Below, one piece after another: positions 23,174-35,581 of a DNA stretch of 64,000 bases. The position numbers and the translations under genes were made by a program. Below the pieces are notes generated by a model. That model did no database searches, had not been told where the DNA came from, and was given only the letters and a program-made list of their open reading frames with translations. Positions within the stretch are counted from its first letter, which is position 1. Every line of letters begins with the position of its first letter. Source of the DNA: Rugalucina vietnamica (taxonomy: Eukaryota; Mollusca; Bivalvia; Lucinida; Lucinidae); the NCBI GenBank assembly GCA_964017185.1, contig OZ024871.1, positions 29,240,488 through 29,304,487 on the forward strand, written 5' to 3'.

Positions 23174-24065
23174 CAAAACGGTTTTGCAGATCACAGCCAA
23201 ACGCGCCATGTGTCTTTATGAATCCATAACAAAACAATTCATGCTTGCTCAAAAATTACGGTGGACCGGTTGTGCACCTACGTTGTTTTGCTTAGGCATA
23301 CATGTTTGCTTTTTTCATAATGTTTAAGCGGTGTCTGAATTTCATGCAACACAGATCAACCGGCAATATTGTACAATTCCCATTTGAATCTAATCCTAAT
23401 TTCTTATTTGTCGGTAAAACTTCAAGGTCCTTCAAATTAAACATTGCGTGCACATTTGAACAAATAGGACCCAAATAAATATCGAAATTCATATAATCAT
23501 AATGTTAAAAGTCAGCATCCTTATGCCCAGTCCAAATTTATGCTAAAATCAAGGCAATACATTAAAAAATTTGTACAGATTGGTAATTTCAACCATGCTC
23601 CAATTGTTAGACATTCTTTTAACATACTTTGAGCAGTAAAACTGTAAAAATCAGTGGCCCTAAAGGATCAGTCAGACCAGAGAACGGGTTCCAACGGATG
23701 CCGAACGGATGCCGAACGGACAGAAAATATGCATAAAATACTTGTCCGTTGATATCCGTTCCCAAAAGTCGTCTCGAGGGCGGTGAAGACCATCGCGGAA
23801 GATTTCAGGAACGTGTAAACCGGACGAGAACCGCATTTGTAACGGACAAGGAACGGTTAACCAACGGACAGAACGGACAAGGAACGTTTTACTAACGGAT
23901 ATTACCGGATGAGGAACGGATGTATACCGGACAGAACGAACATGAACCGCACGAGAAACGGGCAAAACGGTCGTCTAACGGTTAACGAACGTGTTTAAAC
24001 GGTCACGTGACGGATGAAACGGGTATAAATACTCAGGCAAGAAAAATTGTGCTCAGAACGTCACG

Positions 24066-24146
24066 ATGCCACCAAAAGGCAAGTCGAAAAGAACACCTAC
24101 AAAGGGAAAGGGACGAGGGCGAAAGCCCCTCAGCCGCGTCGTCTAA
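24066..24146 (+). CDS. Short AT-hook-like ORF, possible 5' part of the Harbinger second gene
   Basis: A 26-codon frame, [20 protein letters not shown] followed by PLSRVV and a stop, diverging from the transposase exon. KGRGRKP resembles an AT-hook. Autonomous Harbinger elements usually carry a second, Myb/SANT-like DNA-binding gene next to the transposase (family knowledge), and this may be its remaining first exon. It is too short to be sure. Confidence 0.35.
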   Translation: MPPKGKSKRTPTKGKGRGRKPLSRVV

Positions 24147-24180
24147 TCTTTCTGCTCGAAGCATACATTGCGGGTACTCG

Positions 24181-24359
<179 letters not shown>

Positions 24360-24487
24360 AGTAGATGTAAGAAAACTATTACATTTTTTCATCTATCTAT
24401 TCATTCTTGAACGTAAAAGTATTCAATGTACTTGAAAAGGCATTTTTTCGTAATGTTCATTGAAGCTCTTCGTTAAAATATACTAAC

Positions 24488-24931
24488 CTCTCGAACTACA
24501 ACAGAGATAGTGTTGTGAGGCACCCTCCATGCAAATTTCATGTTTGCGTACTTGGATCCGGATGCCAGATGCCGTAATGTGATGGCCAGCTTAAGCCCGG
24601 GATGGAGTGGATCCCTGTAATAGGTTCGCTGTCTCGTTATTCTCGGACCCACTCTCTCGAGGATTTCGTCAAACATTTCGGGTGATATCCTTAGAAAGTT
24701 GACGAAGGCTTTCTGGTCCTCCCGCCGAAGTTCTGTCATTAGTTGGTCATAGAGACCAAAGTGTCTTCTCCTTTCTGGGCTTAACCAGGCTCTACTCCAC
24801 CATCGCCGCCTTCGTCTCTTCTTACCCTGACTGGCCAGTTCATGCTCATCAATACTGACCCCAAGCAAGTCTATCTCAGCCTGGATCAGCGCTGCTTGGC
24901 ACTCAAGGCCGGCTCTTACACGACAGTCCAT
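24488..24931 (-). CDS. Harbinger transposase, N-terminal exon only (HARBI1-like)
   Basis: Starts MDCRVRAGLECQAALIQAEI, passes a very basic stretch (KKRRRRRWW) and then gives the typical Harbinger N-terminal helical region: DQLMTELRREDQKAFVNFLR, SPEMFDEILERVGPRI, LAITLRHLASGSKYANMKFA, WRVPHNTISVVVREV. At CGAGAG followed by GTTAGT it reaches a good donor site (24487/24486). Beyond that point only a TA microsatellite and the left subterminal repeats remain, so the exon or exons with the DDE nuclease triad are gone. The protein cannot be an active transposase, but the exon itself is open and undamaged, which suggests the deletion is fairly recent. Identification rests on family resemblance in length, order and motif spacing. 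Confidence 0.8.
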
Positions 24932-25728
24932 TGCACTAATATTTTATTCAACTAATATTCTATATTCCTGAATGTCCTAACACACAAAGTGATAGAAATA
25001 AAATGAGTGTAGGATTGGGCAAGTCGCATCTTTTAAGATTGAGGTAATTGGTTCGATCACATGAAACAGAGCTTATATTCGTTACTTGAACGTTCCCTGT
25101 CCGTTGTTGTCCGTTTAGCAAACGGTCCCCGTCCGTTCCAGACCGTTTTAACCGTTACATGTCCGTTAGTCGTCCGTTGGCCACCACTTTCGACCTGACG
25201 CGAACGGGTATCTACCGGATGACTACCGAATGTAGAACGGATAAGTACCGGGCAAACCGGATACCAACGCACAGCTAACGGACAACCAACGGACGCCCAA
25301 CGGATTCATTTATCCGGTCTAACCCGTTGGAACTCGTTCCAAGTTTTGAACATGCACAAAACTTGTCAACGGATACCAACGGGTAAAACGGACATCAACG
25401 GACACGGAACGGGTTCACCGGATAAGGAACGGATGCCAACGGACACCAACGGACACCAACGGACTTAACCCGTTTGACGTCCGTTCGCCTGGTGTGACTG
25501 ATACTTAAAATGCTCATTTTGTGGTACTGACGTCATCGGAGTGCTCCATGGTGGCGAAAGTGGGTGTTTTCATTTCACAATAATTTTGTAAAGGATGAAG
25601 GGATTGTGATGAAATTTTGCACACTGCTGCATATTACATGGGTCCAAGTGGATTGAAAGTTTGAGTGGAATTGAGTCATATAATCATAAGTTATGAGAAA
25701 AGTCCACGTAATATTTGATAATCCCACG

Positions 25729-25840
25729 TATATTGGGGTCGAAGGCCTGGTCATACTCAATCATAATCTGAAAGAAGTAAGAAAATATATTATTTGAGTG
25801 TCAAGATATAAGGCAAAATCACTGAACCATGGAAAGTATG
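25729..25840. repeat. 127-bp tandem array, right part
   Basis: Continues the unit interrupted at 22905 (TATTGGGGTCGAAGGCCTGG, AATCTGAAAGAAGTAAG, GGCAAAATCACTGAACCATG). Confidence 0.8.
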
Positions 25841-25929
25841 TCAACTGATCCTTACTGTCATGACACACAAGTCAGTGTCGCAAAGTCAAAAGATGAATGA
25901 CCAACCATCTTCCTAAGTTGTTTCTATTA

Positions 25930-26446
25930 AGAAATAAAAAGAAAAAAAATCAGAGAGTTCTAGATTTTTACCTCCAGCCCCACCCCACTGACTCTGACCC
26001 AGAGGTCCGACCGATGTCATGGAACCTAAAGTGTATGAAGTATGAACGCTTTATGATAAGTTGTTGTCAAGATATGGACTCCTTGTAAAAGTTACACAGC
26101 AGTACATCTATTTTTTACAGTGTTCTAGTTTTTAACCTCTAGCCCCCCCCCCCCCCCAGGCATGGACCCAGAGATCCGATGCCATGAAATGAAACTCAAC
26201 CCAACAGGGTACAGGGTACCTATGGTCCGAGTATGAAAGCCCCCTGATAAAAGGTTTTCAAGATATAGACTTCTAGAATACTATATCACAGAAAAGCCAT
26301 TAGTATTAATGGTGTTCTAGATTTTAACCTCTAGCCCCACCCCCTGGCATGGACCCAGGCAGCCGATGCCATGGAATGAAAGCCGACACTACAGGTTGTC
26401 AATGGCCCAAGTATCAATGCTTTCTGATGAGTGGTTGTCAAGATAT
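25930..26446. repeat. Second tandem array (about 175-bp units), left part
   Basis: Three units, each with TTCTAG or GTTCTAGATTTT, CCTCCAGCCCCACCCC, GACCCAGAG, ATGCCATGGAATGAAA and GGTTGTCAAGATATGGACT. A run of 15 C lies at about 26143-26157. The array resumes at 30846. Confidence 0.75.
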
Positions 26447-29400
26447 TGGTCCATGAGCCAATACCGTAAATTTTGGGGGTCGGTACCATCTGGCCTGAAC
26501 AAATCCCCTTATGATTTTCATGTAGGACTATGTTTGTAGACGTGTAAAAAATCGGGGGGACTTGCATTGCTGGTAGCTTTAAATGGTGAAACGACACGTT
26601 ATTTACGATACCCCATAATTTAAAAAAACGTCATTTTAACACAAAAAACGGTAGGGAATAGTCTTCTAGCTATCCATATCCCCCTTTCCTCCCCAAGGGA
26701 AATTTCTAAACTATTATTCTCTAAAGCTATCAAATCCTGTTTTCTGCCATCTGTAAGTCGAGGCGTTTGCATTTTACGCTATGTTTTATTAAATTACTCT
26801 AAATATTCAATTTTTGCGTCAATAATGGGGGTACCCATAGAAAATTGAAAATATCTCAATTGTTTTTTTATCCTAGACCATTGAACTTGGTCTCATTTTA
26901 AAGCTAAGACATATCCCTTTTATCCTATGATAAGTAATGGAAATTATCTCACTTGCATATTCATGAATCTTCATTAAAACATGAAAATGAAAAAAAAAAG
27001 TTAAAAATCAATTATCCCATAAAAACTAATTTCAGGCCTAAACTATCATTGTGGCTCATTGTTATTGTATCAATTATTCTATTTGACAAATTTGTTGATG
27101 CCATGGGCCTAAATGAAAATCATCTCATTTGCATTTTCATGAATATTAATGAAAATGACGAAAATCAGGATTTACAAAGGGAAAATAATTATATTGCCAT
27201 TTGAAGGGTTTGGTTTGGGTTAATGGATGTAATTTGAACCCTTAGAACAAATGCTCAAGGGTGCCAGTTTGGTCAGAGGATCACTTTAATGCCCATTTGT
27301 GTCACCTAAAATCACAGAGTGTTCAACACCACCCCTAATAAGCGCAGATAGTAAGGTGGTACACCTATATTACCACGTGTATCTTGGCTACTGATAGACC
27401 TAGAAAGCAGATATAGGTATCAAATGATTGCTTTTGCAATGCTATGTAATAAGATATTATTATCAAGCTGACATCCTGGTGTTCGAATATTAATGAAAAC
27501 TTTATGTATTAGACTAAAATCACAGAAAATGGAGAATACCAGCACAGTTGTTTATATCTCAGCAACCAAAAGCTCTCAAGAGCTTGAATTGGTATCAAAT
27601 GATTGCTATGACAATTCTCTATAACCATGTAATAAGATATATAAACAAGCTGGCTATCTTAATGCTCAGATATTAAAAAGAACTTCAGATATTATAGAAA
27701 AATAACAGATAAACGAAGGGGAAAAATCAACGAAATTCTGATATCTCACCAACCCAAAACTCCAAAGACTTGAAATTTGTATTAAATTATTGTCATGATA
27801 ATGTTCTATATTAATGTGAAAAAACACAGACTGATTTTGACCTTTTTGGTGTTCAAATATTGATGAGAACTTTCAATTTTAGAGAAAAATCATAGACCAA
27901 TGTAGGGGGTATACCTACAGAAACGTTTATAGCTCAGCAGCCAAAAGCCATAGAGAGCTGAAGTTTGTAACAAATGATTGCTATGATAACATTCTAAAAC
28001 CACATAATAAGATACATTAATAGTCAGAGTTCAAATATTGAGGAAACTTTAAATATTAGAGAAAATTCACAGAAAATGGAGGGGGTATACCTATGGAAAC
28101 GTGTATTTCTCAGGAACCAAAAGTAATAAAGAACAGAAATTGGTATCAACTGATTGCTATAACAATATTCTATAACTATACAATTAAATATATCAATAAG
28201 CTGACTCTCTTGTAGCGAAAATACTGAAGAGAACTTCAGATATAGGAGAAAAATCACTAGCAAACGAAGGGGGTATACAAATAAAACCGCTAATATCTCA
28301 GTGACCAAAAACTCTAGAGAGCTAAAATTAGAATCAAATGATTGTTAGAAATATGTTCTATAATCATAAGATAAGACACATAATTAATTTGACTTTCTCA
28401 TTGTTGGAATATAGATGAGAACTTTACATATTAGATAAAAATCTCAGAAAAATATAGGGGGTATACCAACGGAAACGTATATATCTCAGCAACCAAAAGT
28501 CCTAGACAGCTGAAATTGGTATTAAATGATTGTTATGACAATATTCTATAACCATGTAAAGGGTATATTAATAAAATGTCTTTCTTATTTCTCGAATATT
28601 CAAGAGAACTTAAGCTATAGAAGAAAAAAATTGCAAACGAAGTCGGTATACCAATAAAACTACTGATATGTCAGTGACAAAAAGCTCTAGAGAGCTAAAA
28701 TTGATATCAAATAATTGCTAGAATAATGTTCTATAATCATAAGATAAAGAACATAAATTATTTGACTTTCTCATTGTTGGAATATAGATGAAAACTTTAA
28801 ATATTAGATAAAAATCTCAGAAAAATATAGGGGGTATACCAACGGAATTGTATATTTCTCAACAACCAAAAGTCCTAGACATCTGAAATTGGTATCAAAT
28901 GATTGCTATGACAATATTCTATAACCATGTAAAGGGTATATAAAGAAAATGTGTTTTTGTTTCTCGAATATTCAAGAGAACTTAAGCTATAGGAGAAAAA
29001 ACATTGGCAAACGAAGGGGGTATACCAAGAAAACTGCTAATATCTCAGTGACCAAAAGATCTAGAGAGCTTAAATTGGTATCAAATGATTGCTAGAATAA
29101 CTTTCTTTAATTATGTGATAAAACATAAATAATTTGAATTTCTCATTGATGAAATAGTGATGAGAACTTTAAATATAATATAAAAAAATCTCAGAAAACT
29201 ATAGGGGGTATACCAACGGAAACGTATATATCTCAATAACCAAAAGTTCTAGAGACTGAAAATGCTATAATATGATTGCTTTGACAATATTCCATAACCA
29301 TGTAACACGTATATAAACAAGCTGACATTCTTGTTGCTCAAATATTTAAAAGAACTTAAGATATAAGAGAAAAATCACTGGCAAACGAAGGGGGTATACC

Positions 29401-30845
29401 AATAAAACTGCTAATATCTCATCGACAAAAGCCCTAGAAAGCTGAAATTGGTATCAAATGATTGCTAAAATAATGCTTTAAAACCACTTGGTAAGTCACA
29501 TAAACAATCTGACTTACTTTTTTTTAATTTTGATGAGAACTTTAAATATTAGAGAAAAATCACAGAAAAGTGGAGGGGGTATACCACCAAAAAACAACCA
29601 AAAGATACAGAGAGCTTAAATTGATATCAAATGATTGCTATGGTAATGTTCTATAATCATAAGATAAGATTTTTGAGAAATTAGACTTTCATAGTGTTTG
29701 AATATTGATGAAAACTTAAAATATTAGATGAAAAATCACAGAAAAATATAGGGAGTATACCAAAGGAAACATATATATCTCAACAACCAAAAGTCCTAGA
29801 GAGCTGAAATTGGTATCAAATAATTGATATGACAATATTCTATGAACATGTAAAAGGTATATAGCAAGCTTACGTTTTTGCTGCTCAAAGAAAACTTAAG
29901 CTATAGGAGAAAAATCACTGGCAAAGCAGGGGGTATATCAATAAAACTGCTGATATCTCAGTTATCAAAGGCTCTACAGAGCTGAAATTGTTATAAAATG
30001 ATTGCTATGATGTAGTATTCTATAACCATGCAACAAGTATATAAACAAGCTGACTTTCTTGTGTCTCAAATATTTAAAAGAACTTAAGATATAAGAGCAA
30101 AAGCACTTGCAAATGAAGGGGGTATACCAATAAAACTGCTACTATCTCAATGACAAACAGCTCTAAAAAGCTGAAATTGGTATCAAATAATTGCTAAGAT
30201 AATGTTCTAAAACCACGTGGTAAGACACACAAACAACCTGACTTACTTATTTCGAATATTGATAAAAACTATAAATATTAGAGAAAAATCACAGAAAAAA
30301 TAGTGGAGGGGGTATACCACAAAAAATCTTTATAACTCGGCAACCAAAAGTTATAGAGAGCCGAAATTGGTATCAAATGATTGCTATGGTATTGTTATAT
30401 AATCATAGGATAAGATTTATGAAAAACTAGGCGTTCTTAGTGTTGAATATTGATGAGAACTTAAAATATTAGATAAAAGTGACAGAAAAATAGTGGGGGG
30501 TATACCAACAGAAACGTTTATATCTCAGCAGCCAAAAGTCCTAGAGAGCTAAAATTGGTATCAAATGATTGATATGACAATAATTGATAGCCATGTTATA
30601 TAATAAGACATATGAACAAGCTGACTGTCTTGTTCATAAAATTGAAGAAAACTTAAGATATAAGGAAAAACACAGACAAATGAAGGGGGTATACTAGAAT
30701 AAACTTGAAGATTTTAACCATAAAGCTACCACCTAGAAAGGTCCCCCCGATTTTATCTAATTCTATACATGCCAAAATTGTCAAAACGTGCGGGGAGATT
30801 TGTTCAGGTCAGGTGGTACCGACATCTTAAATAGCTCATGGACCA
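26447..30845. mobile_element. 4.4-kb TIR element filled with satellite
   Basis: Left end TGGTCCATGAGC and right end GCTCATGGACCA. Inner matches GTCGGTACCATCTGGCCTGA and its complement (30805-30830) extend the TIRs to about 65 bp with gaps. TAT is duplicated on both sides (26444-26446 and 30846-30848), and removing the element rejoins GTCAAGATAT with AGACTTCTAG as in intact array units. The interior starts with sequence shared with the foldback element at 10838 (GTCTCATTTTAAAGCTAAGA) and is then mostly a 185-bp satellite. No transposase ORF. Confidence 0.75.
27300..30720. repeat. 185-bp satellite, about 17-18 units
   Basis: Units recur every 180-190 bp with AATTGGTATCAAATGATTGC, TATGACAATATTCTATAACC, AGAGAAAAATCACAGAAAA, a GGGGGTATACCAA block and ATATCTCAGCAACCAAAAG. 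Units are diverged but clearly tandem and in one orientation, unlike the two-armed array at 10838-13590. Confidence 0.85.
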
Positions 30846-31045
30846 TATAGACTTCTAGAAAACTTTAACACAAGAATGGCCATTTTTGAATGTGTTCTAG
30901 ATTTTAACCTCCAGCCCCACCCCCTGGCCTGGACCCAGGGCCCGATGCCATGGAATGAAAGCTAACCCTACAGGGTATCTATGGTCCAAGTATGAATGCT
31001 TTCTGATGAGTGGTTGTCAAGATATGGACTTCTAGAAAACTTTAA
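30846..31045. repeat. Second tandem array, right part
   Basis: Resumes with AGACTTCTAGAAAACTTTAA and one full unit (CCTCCAGCCCCACCCCCTGG, GTTGTCAAGATATGGACTTC), completing the unit split at 26446. Confidence 0.75.
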
Positions 31046-32955
31046 CGCAAGTGTGACGCGCACGCGCGCGGTAACGTGGACGACCGGGTCTATGCACTTC
31101 GTGCAGTCGAGCTAAAAACAGAGGACCAATGGTCCTGTAAAAGATATATACCAGACGACGGACGGACGGACGTCGGATCATGGCCATCGTATAAGCTCAG
31201 CTTGTGAGCCTAACGTCTCAGGTGAGCTAACTAGAGGACCAATGGTCCTGAGAAGGCTCACCTGAGGTTTCGTCTTCGATGAATGATCTTTTGCTAACAT
31301 CATTTTGGTCAAGGTAAAACTACCTTGACTTTAAAACACAGTTTTGTAGTCAAAGTAAATTGTCTGTATCTAACAGATTTCAGGTCACAGGCTAAAATGC
31401 TTCCCCAATGAAAAGTCTAGTATACGGTGTTTCAGAGCCATAGTAACTTTTTTCCACTTTTTTAAATTGGTTTATCTGAAAATATTTGTGCCCAGTCAGC
31501 ATCAAAATGGCTCGAAAATATTCGTGTGTTATCAAATCCGAAGTTTACTGCGCACGCGCGAGATCATACCTGCATTGTCCGAGCCTTGCGCGTTGGGGCT
31601 CGAGATTTCTCACAACAATGTACACATTTCAAATCTTGGAAGATAGTCCGATGGGTGTATGGTAATTTCACTATTGAAATCTACGGCTCAACGCTAGAAA
31701 TTGCCTTTGATTTTTGGTACCCGTAAAATTGAATGTTTTTGGGCGTACTACGTCACTTGGTCATATGTGGTCGACGTCACTGCAGATGTCAACCATGTGC
31801 TCTATTTTGTATTGGCAATTAAACCTTGTTGTATAAAGTGTATTGCAGCTATGGGAAAATTAGTTTTTCACTGTGTTTCGCAGCTTAAGAGTAGGCAGGT
31901 TTGCAAAGTTTAGCAAGAAATTCATGATAAATATCACCGATTTCCTTCATTTTTCAAAATGACCCCGTCAGTTTTTACGCAGTTGTATGCGAAGCAAAGA
32001 AGTCTGACAGCTGATTGTTCGGATCGTCTTTGAAAATGGCATCACTACATACATACGGAATTTCCGATGAATCAGCACTACAAAAAGCTATTCAAATTTT
32101 CATGAAGAGTTGCGTTGGCTCTGGAAATCATTATATATGACCATATTTGACCTTGCCATAAATAGGTCAAGGTCAACACAAGGTCATGATTTATATAAAT
32201 TATGATGGATGGGATAGTCCCTGATGCTACATATATTTCATTGTAGTTGGTCCACTGGTTCCGGAGCAGATTTTAACGGTAGCATGGCGGCCATCTTGGT
32301 CAGGTGACCTGGGCCATTTATACAAATCTTGGATATCTCTTCGTACAGATACTGCATGCTACGTGTACACATAAAACTGGCTTCGATCTGAGAAAACTAA
32401 GCTCGAAATTTAATATATGACCGTAAGCCAAGGTCAAGAAATGATATTGACCTTGATAACCTTACATAACTTCATTAACTCAATTAGTTGTCTGCATCTA
32501 ACAACTTTCATATCACAGGCTGCAAAACTTCCTGAAAAATCAAATGTTTTCATTTTAATGAACAGCCTATGTAACCAAATTTAACCTTGTTTTTAAGGTC
32601 AATCCATGAGTTATAGGAGGGGGATTCAAAAAGTTCGAGGAAAAGTGCTGCCAAATTTGTAATTGTCATGAGAAATTTACGTTCTCTGTGCATATTGTAA
32701 ATTAATATATAGTTCCTTAACATATGCACAAAATTTGAATAAAATCGGATGAAAATTAGGCGTTAAATCACGTGCGTTTCTAAGGTAGCAACAGTAAAAC
32801 CGGCCCAACGTCATAACAGCGTCATGCTATACGCATCCATGCCGCTGTTGGCTAGCTCTTAAGCATTTTTGAAATCTACCTGGTATACGGGCTTCTAATT
32901 GTCAGTTCTGTGTGTATAATGCGATGAATTGTGCCGAAACTACAATTCGATATGT
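31046..32955. repeat. Mixed MITE fragments; no gene
   Basis: 31110-31250 holds two back-to-back AGCTCACC-family ends around GAGGACCAATGGTCCTG. 32120-32600 holds interior pieces of the same family (TAGGTCAAGGTCAACACAAG, ATGGCGGCCATCTTGGTCAG). At 32615-32650 AGGGGGATTCAAAAAGTTCG resembles a mariner terminus without a partner. 31400-32100 shows no recognised feature. Confidence 0.5.
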
Positions 32956-33209
32956 TGGAATTTATATTTGTTTGCACTTTTGTGTTTGATACGGTAACTA
33001 GAATAGTTACGTATTTGATAGTAGTTGCGGTAATAGTCGGAAAAGAGCGGGTTTCGAACAGGATTGTTCTGCTTATGTTCTATTAATAGTCGAAATTGCA
33101 TGCTTTTGCATGAGAAAAGCGCATTTCAGGTGCATCAGGTGATATAAATAGATTTTAGGCGCCAAATCAAACCATTCGAGCCAAAGCCAGTACGCAGATC
33201 GGACAACTT
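32956..33209 (+). repeat. A1: left split direct repeat of the YR retroelement
   Basis: 254 bp, identical by eye to 36005-36258 (A2). It contains a TATA box (TATAAATA at 33143-33150), about 70 bp before the ORF1 start at 33218, so A1 probably serves as the promoter of the element. Confidence 0.9.
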
Positions 33210-33217
33210 TGTGCAGT

Positions 33218-33712
33218 ATGAGCGACATCGAGGAATTGGAAGGCAGTCATGGCGGTCACGGTAAGCCCCCCGGGGATGTTTCTGAATTGGGACAGTTTAC
33301 TTTGTTTAAAAACTACTTTGACTCTAAGCTTGACACTCTAAAAAAGGAAATAATATCAGAATTTCAGACTTTAGAGTCCAACAAAAGACGTAAGATAGAA
33401 GAAATCACTTTCAAGTCAAAAGCCAACAAAATTCAGTTCTTCTTTAATTTGGATATTATAGAATTAATTGAGAAAGCAGAGAAACTTCAAAAACGAGATA
33501 TCAGGCTCCTAGAAGAGGCAAAAGATCTCTTGCGTAGGAGAAACAAGTTAATCAGAATTGCTGACAAATCCCCTGGGGGGTGGTTGACTGTAGACGAATA
33601 TGATAATGATGATTATGCAGACGATTCCGATGACCAAAGGAAAATTACAGCAGCTGAAAATAGGGCACTCAGAAGAATGTCTAGAATCAAACAGCAAAGC
33701 GACATTCGTTAA
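33218..33712 (+). CDS. Gag-like ORF1 of the YR retroelement
   Basis: 164-residue protein from the ATG MSDIEELEGSHGGHG, 8 bp after A1. A helical, charged centre (KNYFDSKLDTLKKEIISEFQ; FKSKANKIQFFFNLDIIELI; AKDLLRRRNKLIRIADKSPG) leads to GWLTVDEYDNDDYADDSDD and a basic tail (AENRALRRMSRIKQQSD). This order (a 'FK.K.N..Q..FN' block, 'RR.KLIRIADKS..GW..V.EY', acidic run, basic tail) matches from memory the first ORF of YR retrotransposons in corals and molluscs; I cannot verify it by search. A zinc knuckle, CFQCEEFGHRRRFH, lies 140 bp downstream (about 33851-33892) in another frame and with His in place of the last Cys. The original ORF was therefore longer and has been cut by mutation. The protein is likely to package element RNA. 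Confidence 0.65.
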   Translation: MSDIEELEGSHGGHGKPPGDVSELGQFTLFKNYFDSKLDTLKKEIISEFQTLESNKRRKIEEITFKSKANKIQFFFNLDIIELIEKAEKLQKRDIRLLEEAKDLLRRRNKLIRIADKSPGGWLTVDEYDNDDYADDSDDQRKITAAENRALRRMSRIKQQSDIR

Positions 33713-33850
33713 CGCCCCTTTGAGGCAGTATCGGTTATTTCATTAATGGTTTCAATTCGGGAACAGGGGTTAACAAGGCCTTTTCAGGGTAGCGAAAGAA
33801 ACTTCTTTCGCGACTTCAGACCAGTTAAAGTCACACAACCAACGACAGAT

Positions 33851-33892
33851 GTTTCCAATGTGAAGAATTTGGGCACCGGAGGCGTTTCCACT
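33851..33892 (+). pseudogene. Out-of-frame CCHC zinc-knuckle relic
   Basis: Translates as RCFQCEEFGHRRRFH, a C-x2-C-x4-H-x4-[H for C] pattern typical of a nucleocapsid knuckle. A stop follows within four codons, and several stops separate it from ORF1. Confidence 0.5.
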
Positions 33893-35073
33893 ATAATATA
33901 TAAGCACAGCAGACAGAAGCAACTGCAGCAAGAAGAGTCATAATGATAAGTAATTTATTTATTTGTATGAGGAACAAAATATTGAGTGCATACTTGATTA
34001 TTTTTAAGTTAACTGATTATATATGCAACAAGACTGAAAGTCAGTTTCATGCATTAGACTGTCACGGGACAATATGTTTAGTATTTATAGTAGTACTACG
34101 TATTTGCTCTGGACGAAATATTATTTTGGAAGTATACTGTAGATTCCCTTAAAACAGCAGGTGCCTGTATAATTACAGTTTACCGGAAATGTTATAGCAA
34201 CGCAAGTAGCATTGCTGTAGGTGTTTATTCATATTACCTTTCATGTGTTTTGACTCAATAAGAGATCAACGTTAAAGGAAATAAAATCTGGTTTAACACT
34301 TTAAATTCATTTGCTGACAAGTTGAACAATAAGACAGTCATATGGTATACGAATTCACAAAATTGTATGAGGATTATTAGCTGCAACGATGAATTACATG
34401 AGCTTGTCAAATTCATTTGTTTGCATATCAATTGATGGCATATTACTGGATGTTCAGCGGATTCCTTGTTTAATTCATATGCGTACCTTATAAGCAAAGT
34501 GATTGATTATGGCGATTTGGGGGTCTCTGTGTATGGATATGATGTTAGGATTCTATAATATTCACAGATTTGTAAATCATGAAATAGGAAACTGAGAGAT
34601 TTAATTCAGTATTTTGGAATCCAGGTTGCGAGCAAGTTGACGTTTTCTCAGTGAACAGGTAGGACGGAAATAATAATTTATTTCGTACCAAGGTTCTCAG
34701 ACATATAGTTTCTACGACGTTTCAGGAATCTAAATAGTGGGTTGTATTTGAAATTCTAAGACAGTTTTTGTACGAATTATATTGTTGACATTCTGGATTT
34801 TTCATCGAAGAAAAAATGATATTACATTCATCGTAGAAAGAATTTAATCTTTGGTTAGGGAAAACCGAATGTTTTAGCTGTTAGAACCAAGGAAACTTTT
34901 GCAAGTATGCAGTATTGAATAGAGGTGATATTACAGCAATATAGTGAAAGGGAAATAATTATGTGTACAATGAGTTAGTTACAGTGTTAGGCCAAAAATA
35001 TCTCGAATACAACTACAGAAGGGTACGGCGCTACTACAGTGTACATACATGTATGTTAATCATATAGTAACAC
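33893..35073. other. Non-coding interior of the YR element
   Basis: AT-rich, no frame above 80 codons and nothing resembling polymerase motifs. This is where RT/RH/YR genes would lie in a complete element. Confidence 0.5.
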
Positions 35074-35300
35074 AGACATAGAATGGGCGAGGCGCTTCTA
35101 TGTGCTGTTTGGTTATATAGACATAGAATGGGCGAGGCGCTTCTATGTGCTACCTGGTTATTTAGACATAGAATGGGCGAGGCGCTTCTATGTGCAGTTT
35201 GGTCATTTAGACGGCATAGAATGGGCGAGGCGCTTCTATGTGCTGATTGGTTTTATATTAAATGTAGACATAGAATGGGCGAGGCGCTTCTATGTGCTAC
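35074..35300 (+). repeat. Five-copy hairpin repeat inside the YR element
   Basis: Five copies of a 28-bp unit beginning ACATAGAATGGGCGAGGCGC and ending TTCTATGT (35076, 35121, 35166, about 35214 and 35268). Spacers are 17, 17, about 20 and 26 bp. ACATAGAA pairs with TTCTATGT, so each unit folds into an 8-bp stem with a 12-base loop. The units are identical except copy 4, which has a GG disturbance at its left end. No coding meaning. Confidence 0.85.
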
Positions 35301-35581
35301 TTGTTTAAGTATGATGATCCTAAGATATGTTGTATATAGCTATATAGACATACATCGGTTAATGAGCTACTATGTGGATGTGGTCATTGAAAGTTTGTTA
35401 TAACACATTACAGTATATTGTAAACGTTTACATAAGAGTGCAAATTATGGTAATTCGTTATAAAATCTGATAGTAATTTTATTTTTTTTTAGAATAATAA
35501 TTGCAACAATAAGAAAATGCAAGTGACTAAAAGTTGGTTGAATTAAAGCTAATATCAAAATTGCTGCCCGTTCTTTATTTT

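Noticed and set aside
35074..35300. CRISPR-like direct repeats with spacers
   Set aside because: Spacers are only 17-26 bp, partly similar to each other, no cas genes, and the locus lies inside a eukaryotic retroelement.
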